Shown here one piece after another: positions 1-12,189 of a DNA stretch of 36,043 nt (the first letter of the stretch is position 1; the number at the start of each line of letters is the position of its first letter). A program made the translations under genes and the position numbers. Source of the stretch: Nemertoderma westbladi (lineage: Eukaryota > Xenacoelomorpha > Nemertodermatida > Nemertodermatidae). The notes under the pieces were generated by a model. That model did not search any database. It worked only from the letters and a program-made list of their open reading frames with translations, and was not told where the DNA came from. The DNA lies in the NCBI GenBank assembly GCA_032718475.1, contig JAUCBJ010005145.1, forward strand, positions 1 through 36,043, given 5' to 3'.

Positions 1-37
1 CTCATCTGATTTAGAGATAATTGGGTGTTAAATTAAA

Positions 38-43
38 TTTATT
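38..43 (-). promoter_or_regulatory. Candidate polyadenylation signal of the kinase ORF
   Basis: The minus strand reads AATAAA here, about 170 nt downstream of the kinase stop codon, a reasonable 3' UTR length. This is a motif match only, in AT-rich sequence where chance AATAAA is common. Confidence 0.35.
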
Positions 44-212
44 TCATTTAAAAATATATTGCAATAACCAGCAGTTACTTCATACGTTGAGGTAAGAATA
101 CGAATAGGCCTACATACATATGTACTGTGGGGGTCTCTCGATTGTTATCAGTTATCTTTAAGTTGCGTTGCTTTTCGCGTTATGCACCATAATCTCGTGC
201 AGAAGCAGAACT

Positions 213-1118
213 TTATGAAGCATAAAGGCGTTGGTGGCTATTTCGGCGTTGATGCAGTTTAATGAACTTGTGATTATCTATGACCTTGATATGTCGGTAT
301 TCAGGGTCTTTTTTCAAACATTTATCAATGAAATCGTGAAAATCATCGGTGTAATTAGGTGGGAGTGCGATTTGTAGAGACGACGGGAACTCACCAGTGG
401 CTAGCTCGACGAGAGTGACCCCCAAAGACCAGATATCGGCCTTGAGGGCGTTGTATCCCTCGGGACTGGGGTGTATCCTTTCCGGTGCTCTGTACTCGTT
501 TCTCTTGTACACCACATTAGTACCGATATCCCCAGCCCTATTGCACCCCTTGAGGAAAGCGGCTACACCACAATCGCCCAACTTTATTGTACCGGAACCG
601 TCCATGAGAATGTTCGAAGGTTTAACATACCGACAGAAAATCGACATCTTTTCGAGGTAATGCACAGCCTCGAGTACAGAATAAGCAGCTTTCGCAAGAA
701 ATCCTTCGCCAAAATTAAAGTTAAGCTTTCTGGCCAGTTGAGACAATGAGGTATCCATTACCTCCATACAAATCCAGATTTCTCCTCGGCAACTTTCATA
801 GACTGGCCACGATCCGTAGCAGGTCACTATGTGCGGACATGTAGGCTTATCGTCTTCGTCCAGAAATGCTTTTAGCATTTTATCGTTTAGATCTATAACT
901 GTGCCTTTCTCTTCTTTCGAGAGATCACTGATGTTACAAGGGATCCTCTTTATAGCAAATTCTCTACTCAATTTGAGATTACGATACTTTTCTACGAAGG
1001 CATAACTCCCTCGCTGACCCAATTCTCCCAATAGCATGAAGCTTGACGATGGACATTGATAATCAGTTTTATCTATAGTTAGATTTGCATTAAAACCATC
1101 TTTTCCACTTTCAGTCAT
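213..1118 (-). CDS. MKK4/MKK7-like MAP2K family protein, intronless, probable pseudokinase (301 aa)
   Basis: The ORF runs from an ATG (1116-1118) to TAA (213-215), with an in-frame stop 54 nt upstream of the start. It carries a protein kinase fold in order: a glycine loop (LGELGQRGSYAFVEK, residues 29-44, one residue longer than the MKK4 loop), the ATP-anchoring Lys in FAIKRI (K57), WICMEVMDTS (115-124) as in MKK4, the catalytic loop CRYVKPSNIL (162-171), DCG (182-184) in place of DFG, YRAPERI (209-215), and ADIWSLGVTLVELATGEFP (227-245). The closest family by eye is MAP2K4/MAP2K7, the activators of JNK. The HRD motif reads CRY, so the catalytic Asp is Tyr at 164, and the usual activation-loop phosphosites are not evident. 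Lys57, Asn169 and the Asp of DxG remain, so ATP binding is possible but phosphotransfer is doubtful. The single exon suggests a retrocopy or a lineage-specific paralogue. The kinase domain ends early and the C-terminal tail is short. The reading frame is intact, so it may still be expressed. Confidence 0.8.
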   Translation of the reverse strand: MTESGKDGFNANLTIDKTDYQCPSSSFMLLGELGQRGSYAFVEKYRNLKLSREFAIKRIPCNISDLSKEEKGTVIDLNDKMLKAFLDEDDKPTCPHIVTCYGSWPVYESCRGEIWICMEVMDTSLSQLARKLNFNFGEGFLAKAAYSVLEAVHYLEKMSIFCRYVKPSNILMDGSGTIKLGDCGVAAFLKGCNRAGDIGTNVVYKRNEYRAPERIHPSPEGYNALKADIWSLGVTLVELATGEFPSSLQIALPPNYTDDFHDFIDKCLKKDPEYRHIKVIDNHKFIKLHQRRNSHQRLYAS

Positions 1119-1494
1119 TTTTAAATATGTAATTAAGTATATTGATAAACTAATAGATGTTTATCTACGAAGAAGACTAAGTCGGATCAATAAATTAACG
1201 CTGTGTTAACGCAATGTCTTTGGGCACTTTGTGACACCCAATTAGTATTAAGAAATATTTTAATTTTTTAAAATATAATATCATCCAATGCAGAATTCAG
1301 TACTCAATAACCAATGCGTTTAGACACTAAACCATGCAGCCCTAATGCAATCTACTGGAAAACTTAAGGCTCAAAATTACATAGAATACAAACTTGTAAT
1401 GAAAGTGTAGCAACAGTTCGGCAATTAATTGTAATTGTAAGAATTCCAGAATTTAACATTGCGAGTAATGTAGGCCCAACCGCCCCTATTATTC
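1119..1494. other. AT-rich intergenic sequence upstream of the kinase ORF
   Basis: No ORF, RNA gene or repeat array is visible. It would hold the promoter of the minus-strand kinase ORF, but no convincing TATA box or initiator stands out. A stretch at about 1449-1482 resembles one at about 2555-2588 in the same orientation and sits outside the inverted-repeat element that follows. Confidence 0.5.
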
Positions 1495-2493
1495 GAGTCA
1501 ATCTAGCAAAAAACCCATAAGTATTTTGCAATCAATCCGAACCACATATTTTGGATTCTATAATACCTTATTAATGACCAAAAAAGTCTATAAAATTTTA
1601 TTTAGCGGATCATAATATGTTTATTCATGGAAATTCTGGGTAAATTTGCATAAGACAAGCCAAACAAAAGGAACAGTAGGGAAAAGTAAGTAGCAAATTG
1701 GTGATGTTCCAGAATAATTTAATTAATTTCACAATAAGCTGTGATTCAATAGGAAATTAGTAATATTTACCCTGGCGTGTTACACATTAATTGCTATATC
1801 TCGGAAACTTGAAGTCGCATCAAAAATAATTTTTAAATATATCAAAAACTTCACGATATATTAAGGTAACTGTTGTAAAAAAATTATACAATTCCACTGC
1901 AAGGAAATTTCATAATTTCCATTAATGTTAGTGAAGATTTTTCACATAATTAAATTGTGATTGCTCTATTGATTTTAGGTGTAATTTATTTATTTGTTTT
2001 AGTTTAGAAACCACAATAGTTTATCATATAACAAATAAATTTTTTGGGGATAAGGGTTTTTGAGGTCGATAAATCCGATGGGCCAGGTTACATCCACCTG
2101 TTTAGAAGATAAGTTATGTAAATAAGATCCTTATATTGTACCACCAAAATTGGTATTAAAAATGGCTAAATTATTAGACAAATTTCCGTTGCTCTGGAAA
2201 CTAAATTGGTACCTACTGTATATAGAAGTGCATACTTCTGTCAATCGATAGTCATTAGAGTAAAGTTTGTTTGTAGCAAATTTGGAGAAAATCCCACCAA
2301 TAGACCCCTTGTTGCTATGTAAAATCCATGTTGCTAAGGAAAGAAACAGGAAATAATTGAAGGTGATCCGCATAATATATTTTTATAGACTTTTTTGGGG
2401 GTATTAACAAGATAATGTAGAATAAAACAAAATTGGTTTGGATGAATTGCGAATTTGTTATGGGTTGACCCCCTTTTTCGGCTAGATTGACTC
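1495..2493. mobile_element. Imperfect inverted-repeat element (MITE-like remnant)
   Basis: The left arm at about 1495-1612 and the right arm at about 2364-2493 are imperfect reverse complements. Shared anchors are GAGTCAATCTAGC at the outer end, an AACCCATAA block, CAAAAAAGTCTATAAAA, and GCGGATCA at the inner end, in the same order in both arms. The ~750 bp between them is AT-rich with no credible gene. An 80-codon minus-strand ORF (2131-2373) with a hydrophobic start lies mostly inside it and is probably chance. Similar ~33-bp direct sequences (about 1449-1482 and 2555-2588) flank the element. The arms have diverged by indels, so this is an old copy. Confidence 0.5.
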
Positions 2494-5400
2494 GCCTATA
2501 AGTTAAAATGTAGCTTTAGAAAATTTAAGTAGGCCTAACTGCAGTAATTATAATTGTTAACATTACGAATGATGTAGGGCCAACAGCCTGGGATTGTCGG
2601 TACACCACTTGAAATGTGACAGCGTGTGTAGTAAAGTAATGGTGAAAACATTTCGTGTGTGACAGCGTGTGTAGTAAAGTATTGGTGAAAACATTTCGTG
2701 TGTGACAGCGTGTGTAGTAAAGTAATGGTGAAAACATTTCGTGTTTGACAGCGTGTGTAGTAAAGTAATGGTGAAAACATTTCGTGTGTGACAGCGTGTG
2801 TAGTAAAGTAATGGTGAATACATTTCGTGTGTGACAGCGTGTGTAGTAAAGTAATGGTGAAAACATTTCGTGTTTGACAGCGTGTGTAGTAAAGTAATGG
2901 TGAAAACATTTCGTGTGTGACAGCGTGTGTAGTAAAGTATTGGTGAAAACATTTCGTGTGTGACAGCGTGTGTAGTAAAGTAATGGTGAAAACATTTCGT
3001 GTGTGACAGCGTGTGTAGTAAAGTAATGGTGAAAACATTTCGTGTGTGACAGCGTGTGTAGTAAAGTAATGGTGAAAACATTTCGTGTGTGACAGCGTGT
3101 GTAGTAAAGTAATGGTGAATACATTTCGTGTGTGACAGCGTGTTTAGTAAAGTAATGGTGAAAACATTTCGTGTGTGACAGCGTGTTTAGTAAAGTAATG
3201 GTGAAAACATTTCGTGTGTGACAGCGTGTTTAGTAAAGTAATGGTGAAAACATTTCGTGTGTGACAGCGTGTGTAGTAAAGTAATGGTGAAAACATTTCG
3301 TGTTTGACAGCGTGGGTAGTAAAGTAATGGTGAAAACATTTCGTGTTTGACAGCGTGTGTAGTAAAGTAATGGTGAAAACATTTCGTGTGTGACAGCGTG
3401 TGTAGTAAAGTAATGGTGAAAACATTTCGTGTGTGACAGCGTGTGTAGTAAAGTAATGGTGAATACATTTCGTGTGTGACAGCGTGTTTAGTAAAGTAAT
3501 GGTGAAAACATTTCGTGTGTGACAGCGTGTTTAGTAAAGTAATGGTGAAAACATTTCGTGTGTGACAGCGTGTTTAGTAAAGTAATGGTGAAAACATTTC
3601 GTGTGTGACAGCGTGTGTAGTAAAGTAATGGTGAAAACATTTCGTGTTTGACAGCGTGGGTAGTAAAGTAATGGTGAAAACATTTCGTGTTTGACAGCGT
3701 GTGTAGTAATGTAATGGTGAAAACATTTCTTGTGTGACAGCGTGTGTAGTAAAGTAATGGTGAAAACATTTCGTGTGTGACAGCGTGTGTAGTAAAGTAA
3801 TGGTGTAAACATTTCGTGTGTGACGGCGTGTGTAGTAAAGTAATGGTGAAAACATTTCGTGTGTGACAGCGTGTGTAGTAAAGTAATGGTGAAAACATTT
3901 CGTGTGTGACAGCGTGTGTAGTAAAGTAATGGTGAAAACATTTCGTGTGTGACGGCGTGTGTAGTAAAGTAATGGTGAAAACATTTCGTGTTTGACAGCG
4001 TGTGTAGTAAAGTAATGGTGAATACATTTCGTGTGTGACAGCGTGTTTAGTAAAGTAATGGTGAAAACAATTCGTGTGTGACAGCGTGTGTAGTAAAGTA
4101 ATGGTGAAAACATTTCGTGTGTGACAGCGTGTGTAGTAAAGTAATGGTGAAAACATTTCGTGTGTGACAGCGTATGTAGTAAAGTAATGGTGAAAACATT
4201 TCGTGTGTGACAGCGTGTGTAGTAAAGTAATGGTGAAAACATTTCGTGTGTGACAGCGTGTGTAGTAAAGTAATGGTGAAAACATTTCGTGTGTGACAGC
4301 GTGTGTAGTAAAGTAATGGTGAAAACATTTCGTGTGTGACAGCGTGTGTAGTAAAGTAATGGTGAAAACATTTCGTGTGTGACAGCGTGTGTAGTAAAGT
4401 AATGGTGAAAACATTTCGTGTGTGACAGCGTGTGTAGTAAAGTAATGGTGAAAACATTTCGTGTGTGACAGCGTGTTTAGTAAAGTAATGGTGAAAACAT
4501 TTCGTGTTTGACAGCGTGTGTAGTAAAGTAATGGTGAAAACATTTCGTGTGTGACAGCGTGTGTAGTAAAGTAATGGTGAAAACAATTCGTGTGTGACAG
4601 CGTGTGTAGTAAAGTAATGGTGAAAACATTTCGTGTGTGACAGCGTGTGTAGTAAAGTAATGGTGAAAACATTTCGTGTGTGACAGCGTGTTCAGTAAAG
4701 TAATGGTGAAAACTTTTCGTGTTTGACAGCGTGTGTAGTAAAGTAATGGTGAATACATTTCGTGTGTGACAGCGTGTTTAGTAAAGTAATGGTGAAAACA
4801 TTTCGTGTGTGACAGCGTGTTTAGTAAAGTAATGGTGAAAACATTTCGTGTTTGACAGCGTGTGTAGTAAAGTAATGGTGAATACATTTCGTGTGTGACA
4901 GCGTGTTTAGTAAAGTAATGGTGAAAACATTTCGTGTGTGACAGCGTGTGTAGTAAAGTAATGGTGAAAACATTTCGTGTGTGACAGCGTGTGTAGTAAA
5001 GTAATGGTGAAAACATTTCGTGTGTGACAGCGTGTGTAGTAAAGTAATGGTGAAAACATTTCGTGTGTGACAGCGTGTGTAGTAAAGTAATGGTGAAAAC
5101 ATTTCGTGTGTGACAGCGTGTGTAGTAAAGTAATGGTGAAAACATTTCGTGTGTGACAGCGTGTGTAGTAAAGTAATGGTGAATACATTTCGTGTGTGAC
5201 AGCGTGTTTAGTAAAGTAATGGTGAAAACAATTCGTGTGTGACAGCGTGTGTAGTAAAGTAATGGTGAAAACATTTCGTGTGTGACAGCGTGTGTAGTAA
5301 AGTAATGGTGAAAACATTTCGTGTGTGACAGCGTGTTTAGTAAAGTAATGGTGAAAACATTTCGTGTTTGACAGCGTGTGTAGTAAAGTAATGGTGAAAA

Positions 5401-8400
5401 CATTTCGTGTGTGACAGCGTGTGTAGTAAAGTAATGGTGAAAACAATTCGTGTGTGACAGCGTGTGTAGTAAAGTAATGGTGAAAACATTTCGTGTGTGA
5501 CAGCGTGTGTAGTAAAGTAATGGTGAAAACATTTCGTGTGTGACAGCGTGTTCAGTAAAGTAATGGTGAAAACATTTCGTGTTTGACAGCGTGTGTAGTA
5601 AAGTAATGGTGAATACATTTCGTGTGTGACAGCGTGTTTAGTAAAGTAATGGTGAAAACATTTCGTGTGTGACAGCGTGTTTAGTAAAGTAATGGTGAAA
5701 ACATTTCGTGTTTGACAGCGTGTGTAGTAAAGTAATGGTGAATACATTTCGTGTGTGACAGCGTGTTTAGTAAAGTAATGGTGAAAACATTTCGTGTGTG
5801 ACAGCGTGTGTAGTAAAGTAATGGTGAAAACATTTCGTGTGTGACAGCGTGTGTAGTAAAGTAATGGTGAAAACATTTCGTGTGTGACAGCGTGTGTAGT
5901 AAAGTAATGGTGAAAACATTTCGTGTGTGACAGCGTGTGTAGTAAAGTAATGGTGAAAACATTTCGTGTGTGACAGCGTGTGTAGTAAAGTAATGGTGAA
6001 AACATTTCGTGTGTGACAGCGTGTGTAGTAAAGTAATGGTGAAAACAATTCGTGTGTGACAGCGTGTGTAGTAAAGTAATGGTGAAAACATTTCGTGTGT
6101 GACAGCGTGTGTAGTAAAGTAATGGTGAAAACATTTCGTGTGTGACAGCGTGTTTAGTAAAGTAATGGTGAAAACATTTCGTGTGTGACAGCGTGTGTAG
6201 TAAAGTAATGGTGAATACATTTCGTGTGTGACAGCGTGTGTAGTAAAGTAATGGTGAAAACATTTCGTGTTTGACAGCGTGTGTAGTAAAGTAATGGTGA
6301 AAACATTTCGTGTTTGACAGCGTGTGTAGTAAAGTAATGGTGAAAACATTTCGTGTGTGACAGCGTGTGTAGTAAAGTAATGGTGAAAACATTTCGTGTG
6401 TGACAGCGTGTGTAGTAAAGTAATGGTGAAAACATTTCGTGTGTAGTAAAGTAATGGTGAAAACATTTCGTGAGTGACAGCGTGTGTAGTAAAGTAATGG
6501 TGAAAACATTTCGTGTGTGACAGCGTGTGTAGTAAAGTAATGGTGAAAACATTTCGTGTTTGACAGCGTGTGTAGTAAAGTAATGGTGAAAACATTTCGT
6601 GTGTGACAGCGTGTGTAGTAAAGTAATGGTGAAAACATTTCGTGTGTGACAGCGTGTGTAGTAAAGTAATGGTGAAAACATTTCGTGTGTGACAGCGTGT
6701 GTAGTAAAGTAATGGTGAAAACATTTCGTGTGTAGTAAAGTAATGGTGAAAACATTTCGTGAGTGACAGCGTGTGTAGTAAAGTAATGGTGAAAACATTT
6801 CGTGTGTGACAGCGTGTGTAGTAAAGTAATGGTGAAAACATTTCGTGTGTAGTAAAGTAATGGTGAAAACATTTCGTGAGTGACAGCGTGTGTAGTAAAG
6901 TAATGGTGAAAACATTTCGTGTGTGACAGCGTGTGTAGTAAAGTAATGGTGAAAACATTTCGTGTGTGACAGCGTGTGAAGTAAAGTAATGGTGAAAACA
7001 TTTCGTGTGTAGTAAAGTAATGGTGAAAACATTTCGTGTGTGACAGCGTGTGTAGTAAAGTAATGATGAATACATTTCGTGTGTGACAGCGTGTTTAGTA
7101 AAGTAATGATGAATACATTTCGTGTGTGACAGCGTGTGTAGTAAAGTAATAGTGAAAACATTTCGTGTGTGACAGCGTGTGTAGTAAAGTAATGGTGAAA
7201 ACATTTCGTGTGTGACAGCGTGTGTAGTACAGTAATGGTGAAAACATTTCGTGTGTGACAGCGTGTGTAGTAAAGTAATGGTGAGAAAAAAACGTGTGTG
7301 ACAGCGTGTGTAGTAAAGTAATGATGAATACATTTCGTGTGTGACAGCGTGTTTAGTAAAGTAATGATGAATACATTTCGTGTGTGACAGCGTGTGTAGT
7401 AAAGTAATAGTGAAAACAATTCGTGTGTGACAGCGTGTGTAGTAAAGTAATGGTGAAAACATTTCGTGTGTGACGGCGTGTGTAGTAAAGTAATGGTGAA
7501 AACATTTCGTGTGTAGTAAAGTAATGGTGAAAACATTTCGTGAGTGACAGCGTGTGTAGTAAAGTAATGGTGAAAACATTTCGTGTGTGACAGCGTGTGT
7601 AGTAAAGTAATGGTGAAAACATTTCGTGTGTGACAGCGTGTGTAGTAAAGTAATGGTGAAAACATTTCGTGTGTGACGGCGTGTGTAGTAAAGTAATGGT
7701 GAAAACATTTCGTGTGTGACGGCGTGTGTAGTAAAGTAATGGTGAAAACATTTCGTGTGTGACAGCGTGTGTAGTAAAGTAATGATGAATACATTTCGTG
7801 TGTGACAGCGTGTTTAGTAAAGTAATGATGAATACATTTCGTGTGTGACAGCGTGTGTAGTAAAGTAATGGTGAAAACATTTCGTGTGTGACAGCGTGTG
7901 TAGTAAAGTAATGCTGAGAAAAAAAGGTGTGTGACGGCGTGTGTAGTAAAGTAATGGTGAAAACATTTCGTGTGTGACAGCGTGTGTAGTAAAGTAATGA
8001 TGAATACATTTCGTGTGTGACAGCGTGTTTAGTAAAGTAATGATGAATACATTTCGTGTGTGACGGCGTGTGTAGTAAAGTAATGGTGAAAACATTTCGT
8101 GAGTGACAGCGTGTGTAGTAAAGTAATGGTGAAAACATTTCGTGTGTGACAGCGTGTGTAGTAAAGTAATGGTGAAAACATTTCGTGTGTGACAGCGTGT
8201 GAAGTAAAGTAATGGTGAAAACATTTCGTGTGTAGTAAAGTAATGGTGAAAACATTTCGTGTGTGACAGCGTGTGTAGTAAAGTAATGATGAATACATTT
8301 CGTGTGTGACAGCGTGTGTAGTAAAGTAATGGTGAGAAAAAAACGTGTGTGACGGCGTGTGTAGTAAAGTAATGGTGAAAACATTTCGTGTGTAGTAAAG

Positions 8401-9899
8401 TAATGGTGAAAACATTTCGTGTGTGACAGCGTGTGAAGTAAAGTAATGGTGAAAACATTTCGTGTGTAGTAAAGTAATGGTGAAAACATTTCGTGTGTGA
8501 CAGCGTGTGTAATAAAGTAATGGTGAAAACATTTCGTGTGTGACAGCGTGTGTAGTAAAGTAATGGTGAAAACATTTCGTGTGTGACAGCGTGTGTAGTA
8601 AAGTAATGGTGAAAACATTTCGTGTGTGACAGCGTGTGAAGTAAAGTAATGGTGAAAACATTTCGTGTGTAGTAAAGTAATGGTGAAAACATTTCGTGTG
8701 TGACAGCGTGTGTAGTAAAGTAATGGTGAAAACATTTCGTGTGTAGTAAAGTAATGGTGAAAACATTTCGTGAGTGACAGCGTGTGTAGTAAAGTAATGG
8801 TGAAAACATTTCGTGTGTGACAGCGTGTGTAGTAAAGTAATGGTGAAAACATTTCGTGTGTGACAGCGTGTGAAGTAAAGTAATGGTGAAAACATTTCGT
8901 GTGTAGTAAAGTAATGGTGAAAACATTTCGTGTGTGACAGCGTGTGTAGTAAAGTAATGATGAATACATTTCGTGTGTGACAGCGTGTTTAGTAAAGTAA
9001 TGATGAATACATTTCGTGTGTGACAGCGTGTGTAGTAAAGTAATAGTGAAAACATTTCGTGTGTGACAGCGTGTGTAGTAAAGTAATGGTGAAAACATTT
9101 CGTGTGTGACAGCGTGTGTAGTACAGTAATGGTGAAAACATTTCGTGTGTGACAGCGTGTGTAGTAAAGTAATGGTGAGAAAAAAACGTGTGTGACGGCG
9201 TGTGTAGTAAAGTAATGGTGAAAACATTTCGTGTGTAGTAAAGTAATGGTTAAAACATTTCGTGAGTGACAGCGTGTGTAGTAAAGTAATGGTGAAAACA
9301 TTTCGTGTGTGACAGCGTGTGTAGTAAAGTAATGGTGAAAACATTTCGTGTGTGACAGCGTGTGTAGTAAAGTAATGGTGAAAACATTTCGTGTGTGACG
9401 GCGTGTGTAGTAAAGTAATGGTGAAAACATTTCGTGTGTGACGGCGTGTGTAGTAAAGTAATGGTGAAAACATTTCGTGTGTGACAGCGTGTGTAGTAAA
9501 GTAATGATGAATACATTTCGTGTGTGACAGCGTGTTTAGTAAAGTAATGATGAATACATTTCGTGTGTGACAGCGTGTGTAGTAAAGTAATGGTGAAAAC
9601 ATTTCGTGTGTGACAGCGTGTGTAGTAAAGTAATGCTGAGAAAAAAAGGTGTGTGACGGCGTGTGTAGTAAAGTAATGGTGAAAACATTTCGTGTGTGAC
9701 AGCGTGTGTAGTAAAGTAATGGTGAAAACATTTCGTGTGTGACAGCGTGTGTAGTAAAGTAATGGTGAAAACATTTCGTGTGTGACAGCGTGTGAAGTAA
9801 AGTAATGGTGAAAACATTTCGTGTGTAGTAAAGTAATGGTGAAAACATTTCGTGTGTGACAGCGTGTGAAGTAAAGTAATGGTGAAAACATTTCGTGTG

Positions 9900-11920
9900 T
9901 AGTAAAGTAATGATGAATACATTTCGTGTGTGACAGCGTGTTTAGTAAAGTAATGATGAATACATTTCGTGTGTGACGGCGTGTGTAGTAAAGTAATGGT
10001 GAAAACATTTCGTGAGTGACAGCGTGTGTAGTAAAGTAATGGTGAAAACATTTCGTGTGTGACAGCGTGTGTAGTAAAGTAATGGTGAAAACATTTCGTG
10101 TGTGACAGCGTGTGAAGTAAAGTAATGGTGAAAACATTTCGTGTGTAGTAAAGTAATGGTGAAAACATTTCGTGTGTGACAGCGTGTGTAGTAAAGTAAT
10201 GATGAATACATTTCGTGTGTGACAGCGTGTGTAGTAAAGTAATGGTGAGAAAAAAACGTGTGTGACGGCGTGTGTAGTAAAGTAATGGTGAAAACATTTC
10301 GTGTGTAGTAAAGTAATGGTGAAAACATTTCGTGTGTGACAGCGTGTGAAGTAAAGTAATGGTGAAAACATTTCGTGTGTAGTAAAGTAATGGTGAAAAC
10401 ATTTCGTGTGTGACAGCGTGTGTAGTAAAGTAATGGTGAAAACATTTCGTGTGTGACAGCGTGTGTAGTAAAGTAATGGTGAAAACATTTCGTGTGTGAC
10501 AGCGTGTGTAGTAAAGTAATGGTGAAAACATTTCGTGTGTGACAGCGTGTGAAGTAAAGTAATGGTGAAAACATTTCGTGTGTAGTAAAGTAATGGTGAA
10601 AACATTTCGTGTGTGACAGCGTGTGTAGTAAAGTAATGGTGAGAAAAAAACGTGTGTGACGGCGTGTGTAGTAAAGTAATGGTGAAAACATTTCGTGTGT
10701 GACAGCGTGTGTAGTAAAGTAATGGTGTAAACATTTCGTGTGTGACGGCGTGTGTAGTAAAGTAATGGTGAAAACATTTCGTGTGTGACAGCGTGTGTAG
10801 TAAAGTAATGGTGAAAACATTTCGTGTGTGACAGCGTGTGTAGTAAAGTAATGGTGAAAACATTTCGTGTGTGACGGCGTGTGTAGTAAAGTAATGGCGA
10901 AAACATTTCGTGTGTGACAGCGTGTGTAGTAAAGTAATGGTGAAAACTTTTCGTGTGTGACAGCGTGTGTAGTAAAGTAATGGTGAATACATTTCGTGTG
11001 TGACAGCGTGTGTAGTAAAGTAATGGTGAAAACATTTCGTGTGTGACAGCGTGTGTAGTAAAGTAATGGTGAATACATTTCGTGTGTGACAGCGTGTGTA
11101 TTAAAGTAATGGTGAAAACATTTCGTGTTTGACAGCGTGTGTAGTAAAGTAATGATGAAAACATTTCGTGTGTGACAGCGTGTGTAGTAAAGTAATGGTG
11201 AAAACATTTCGTGTGTGACAGCGTGTGTAGTAAAGTAATGGTGAAAACAGTTCGTGTGTGACAGCGTGTGTAGTAAAGTAATGGTGAAAACATTTCGTGT
11301 GTAGTAAAGTAATGGTGAAAACATTTCGTGTGTGACAGCGTGTGTAGTAAAGTAATGATGAATACATTTCGTGTGTGACAGCATATGTAGTAAAGTAATG
11401 GTGAAAACATTTCGTGTGTGACAGCGTGTGTAGTAAATTAATGGTGAAAACATTTCGTGTGTGACAGCGTGTGTAGTAAATTAATGGTGAAAACATTTCG
11501 TGTGTAGTAAAGTAATGGTGAAAACATTTCGTGTGTGACAGCGTGTGTAGTAAAGTGATGATGAATACATTTCGTGTGTGACAGCGTGTTTAGTAAAGTA
11601 ATGATGAATACATTTCGTGTGTGACAGCGTGTGTAGTAAAGTAATGGTGAAAACATTTCGTGTGTGACAGCGTGTGTAGTAAAGTAATGGTGAGAAAAAA
11701 ACGTGTGTGACGGCGTGTGTAGTAAAGTAATGGTGAAAACATTTCGTGTGTGACAGCGTGTGTAGTAAAGTAATGGTGTAAACATTTCGTGTGTGACGGC
11801 GTGTGTAGTAAAGTAATGGTGAAAACATTTCGTGTGTGACAGCGTGTGTAGTAAAGTAATGGTGAAAACATTTCGTGTGTGACAGCGTGTGTAGTAAAGT
11901 AATGGTGAAAACATTTCGTG
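9900..11920. repeat. Higher-order repeat block, copy 1 (partial) of the 43-bp array
   Basis: The order of variant units in this ~2.0 kb stretch recurs almost base for base at about 12236-14256, an offset of 2336 bp. Matching runs of rare variants (GTACTAAAG-type changes, 31-bp units, A-rich units and the ATTAATGG variant) fall at the same relative positions. This marks a recent segmental duplication within the array. Confidence 0.75.
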
Positions 11921-12189
11921 TGTGACGGCGTGTGTAGTAAAGTAATGGTGAAAACATTTCGTGTGTGACGGCGTGTGTAGTAAAGTAATGGTGAAAACAT
12001 TTCGTGTGTGACAGCGTGTGTAGTAAAGTAATGATGAATACATTTCGTGTGTGACAGCGTGTTTAGTAAAGTAATGATGAATACATTTCGTGTGTGACAG
12101 CGTGTGTAGTAAAGTAATGGTGAAAACATTTCGTGTGTGACAGCGTGTGTAGTAAAGTAATGCTGAGAAAAAAAGGTGTGTGACGGCGT

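Noticed and set aside
397-749. Two plus-strand ORFs opposite the kinase gene
   Set aside because: They lie wholly antisense to the conserved kinase frame and have no recognisable domain.
2131-2373. 80-codon minus-strand ORF with a signal-peptide-like start
   Set aside because: It overlaps the right arm of the inverted-repeat element, has no homology that I recognise, and its hydrophobic start is expected in AT-rich DNA.
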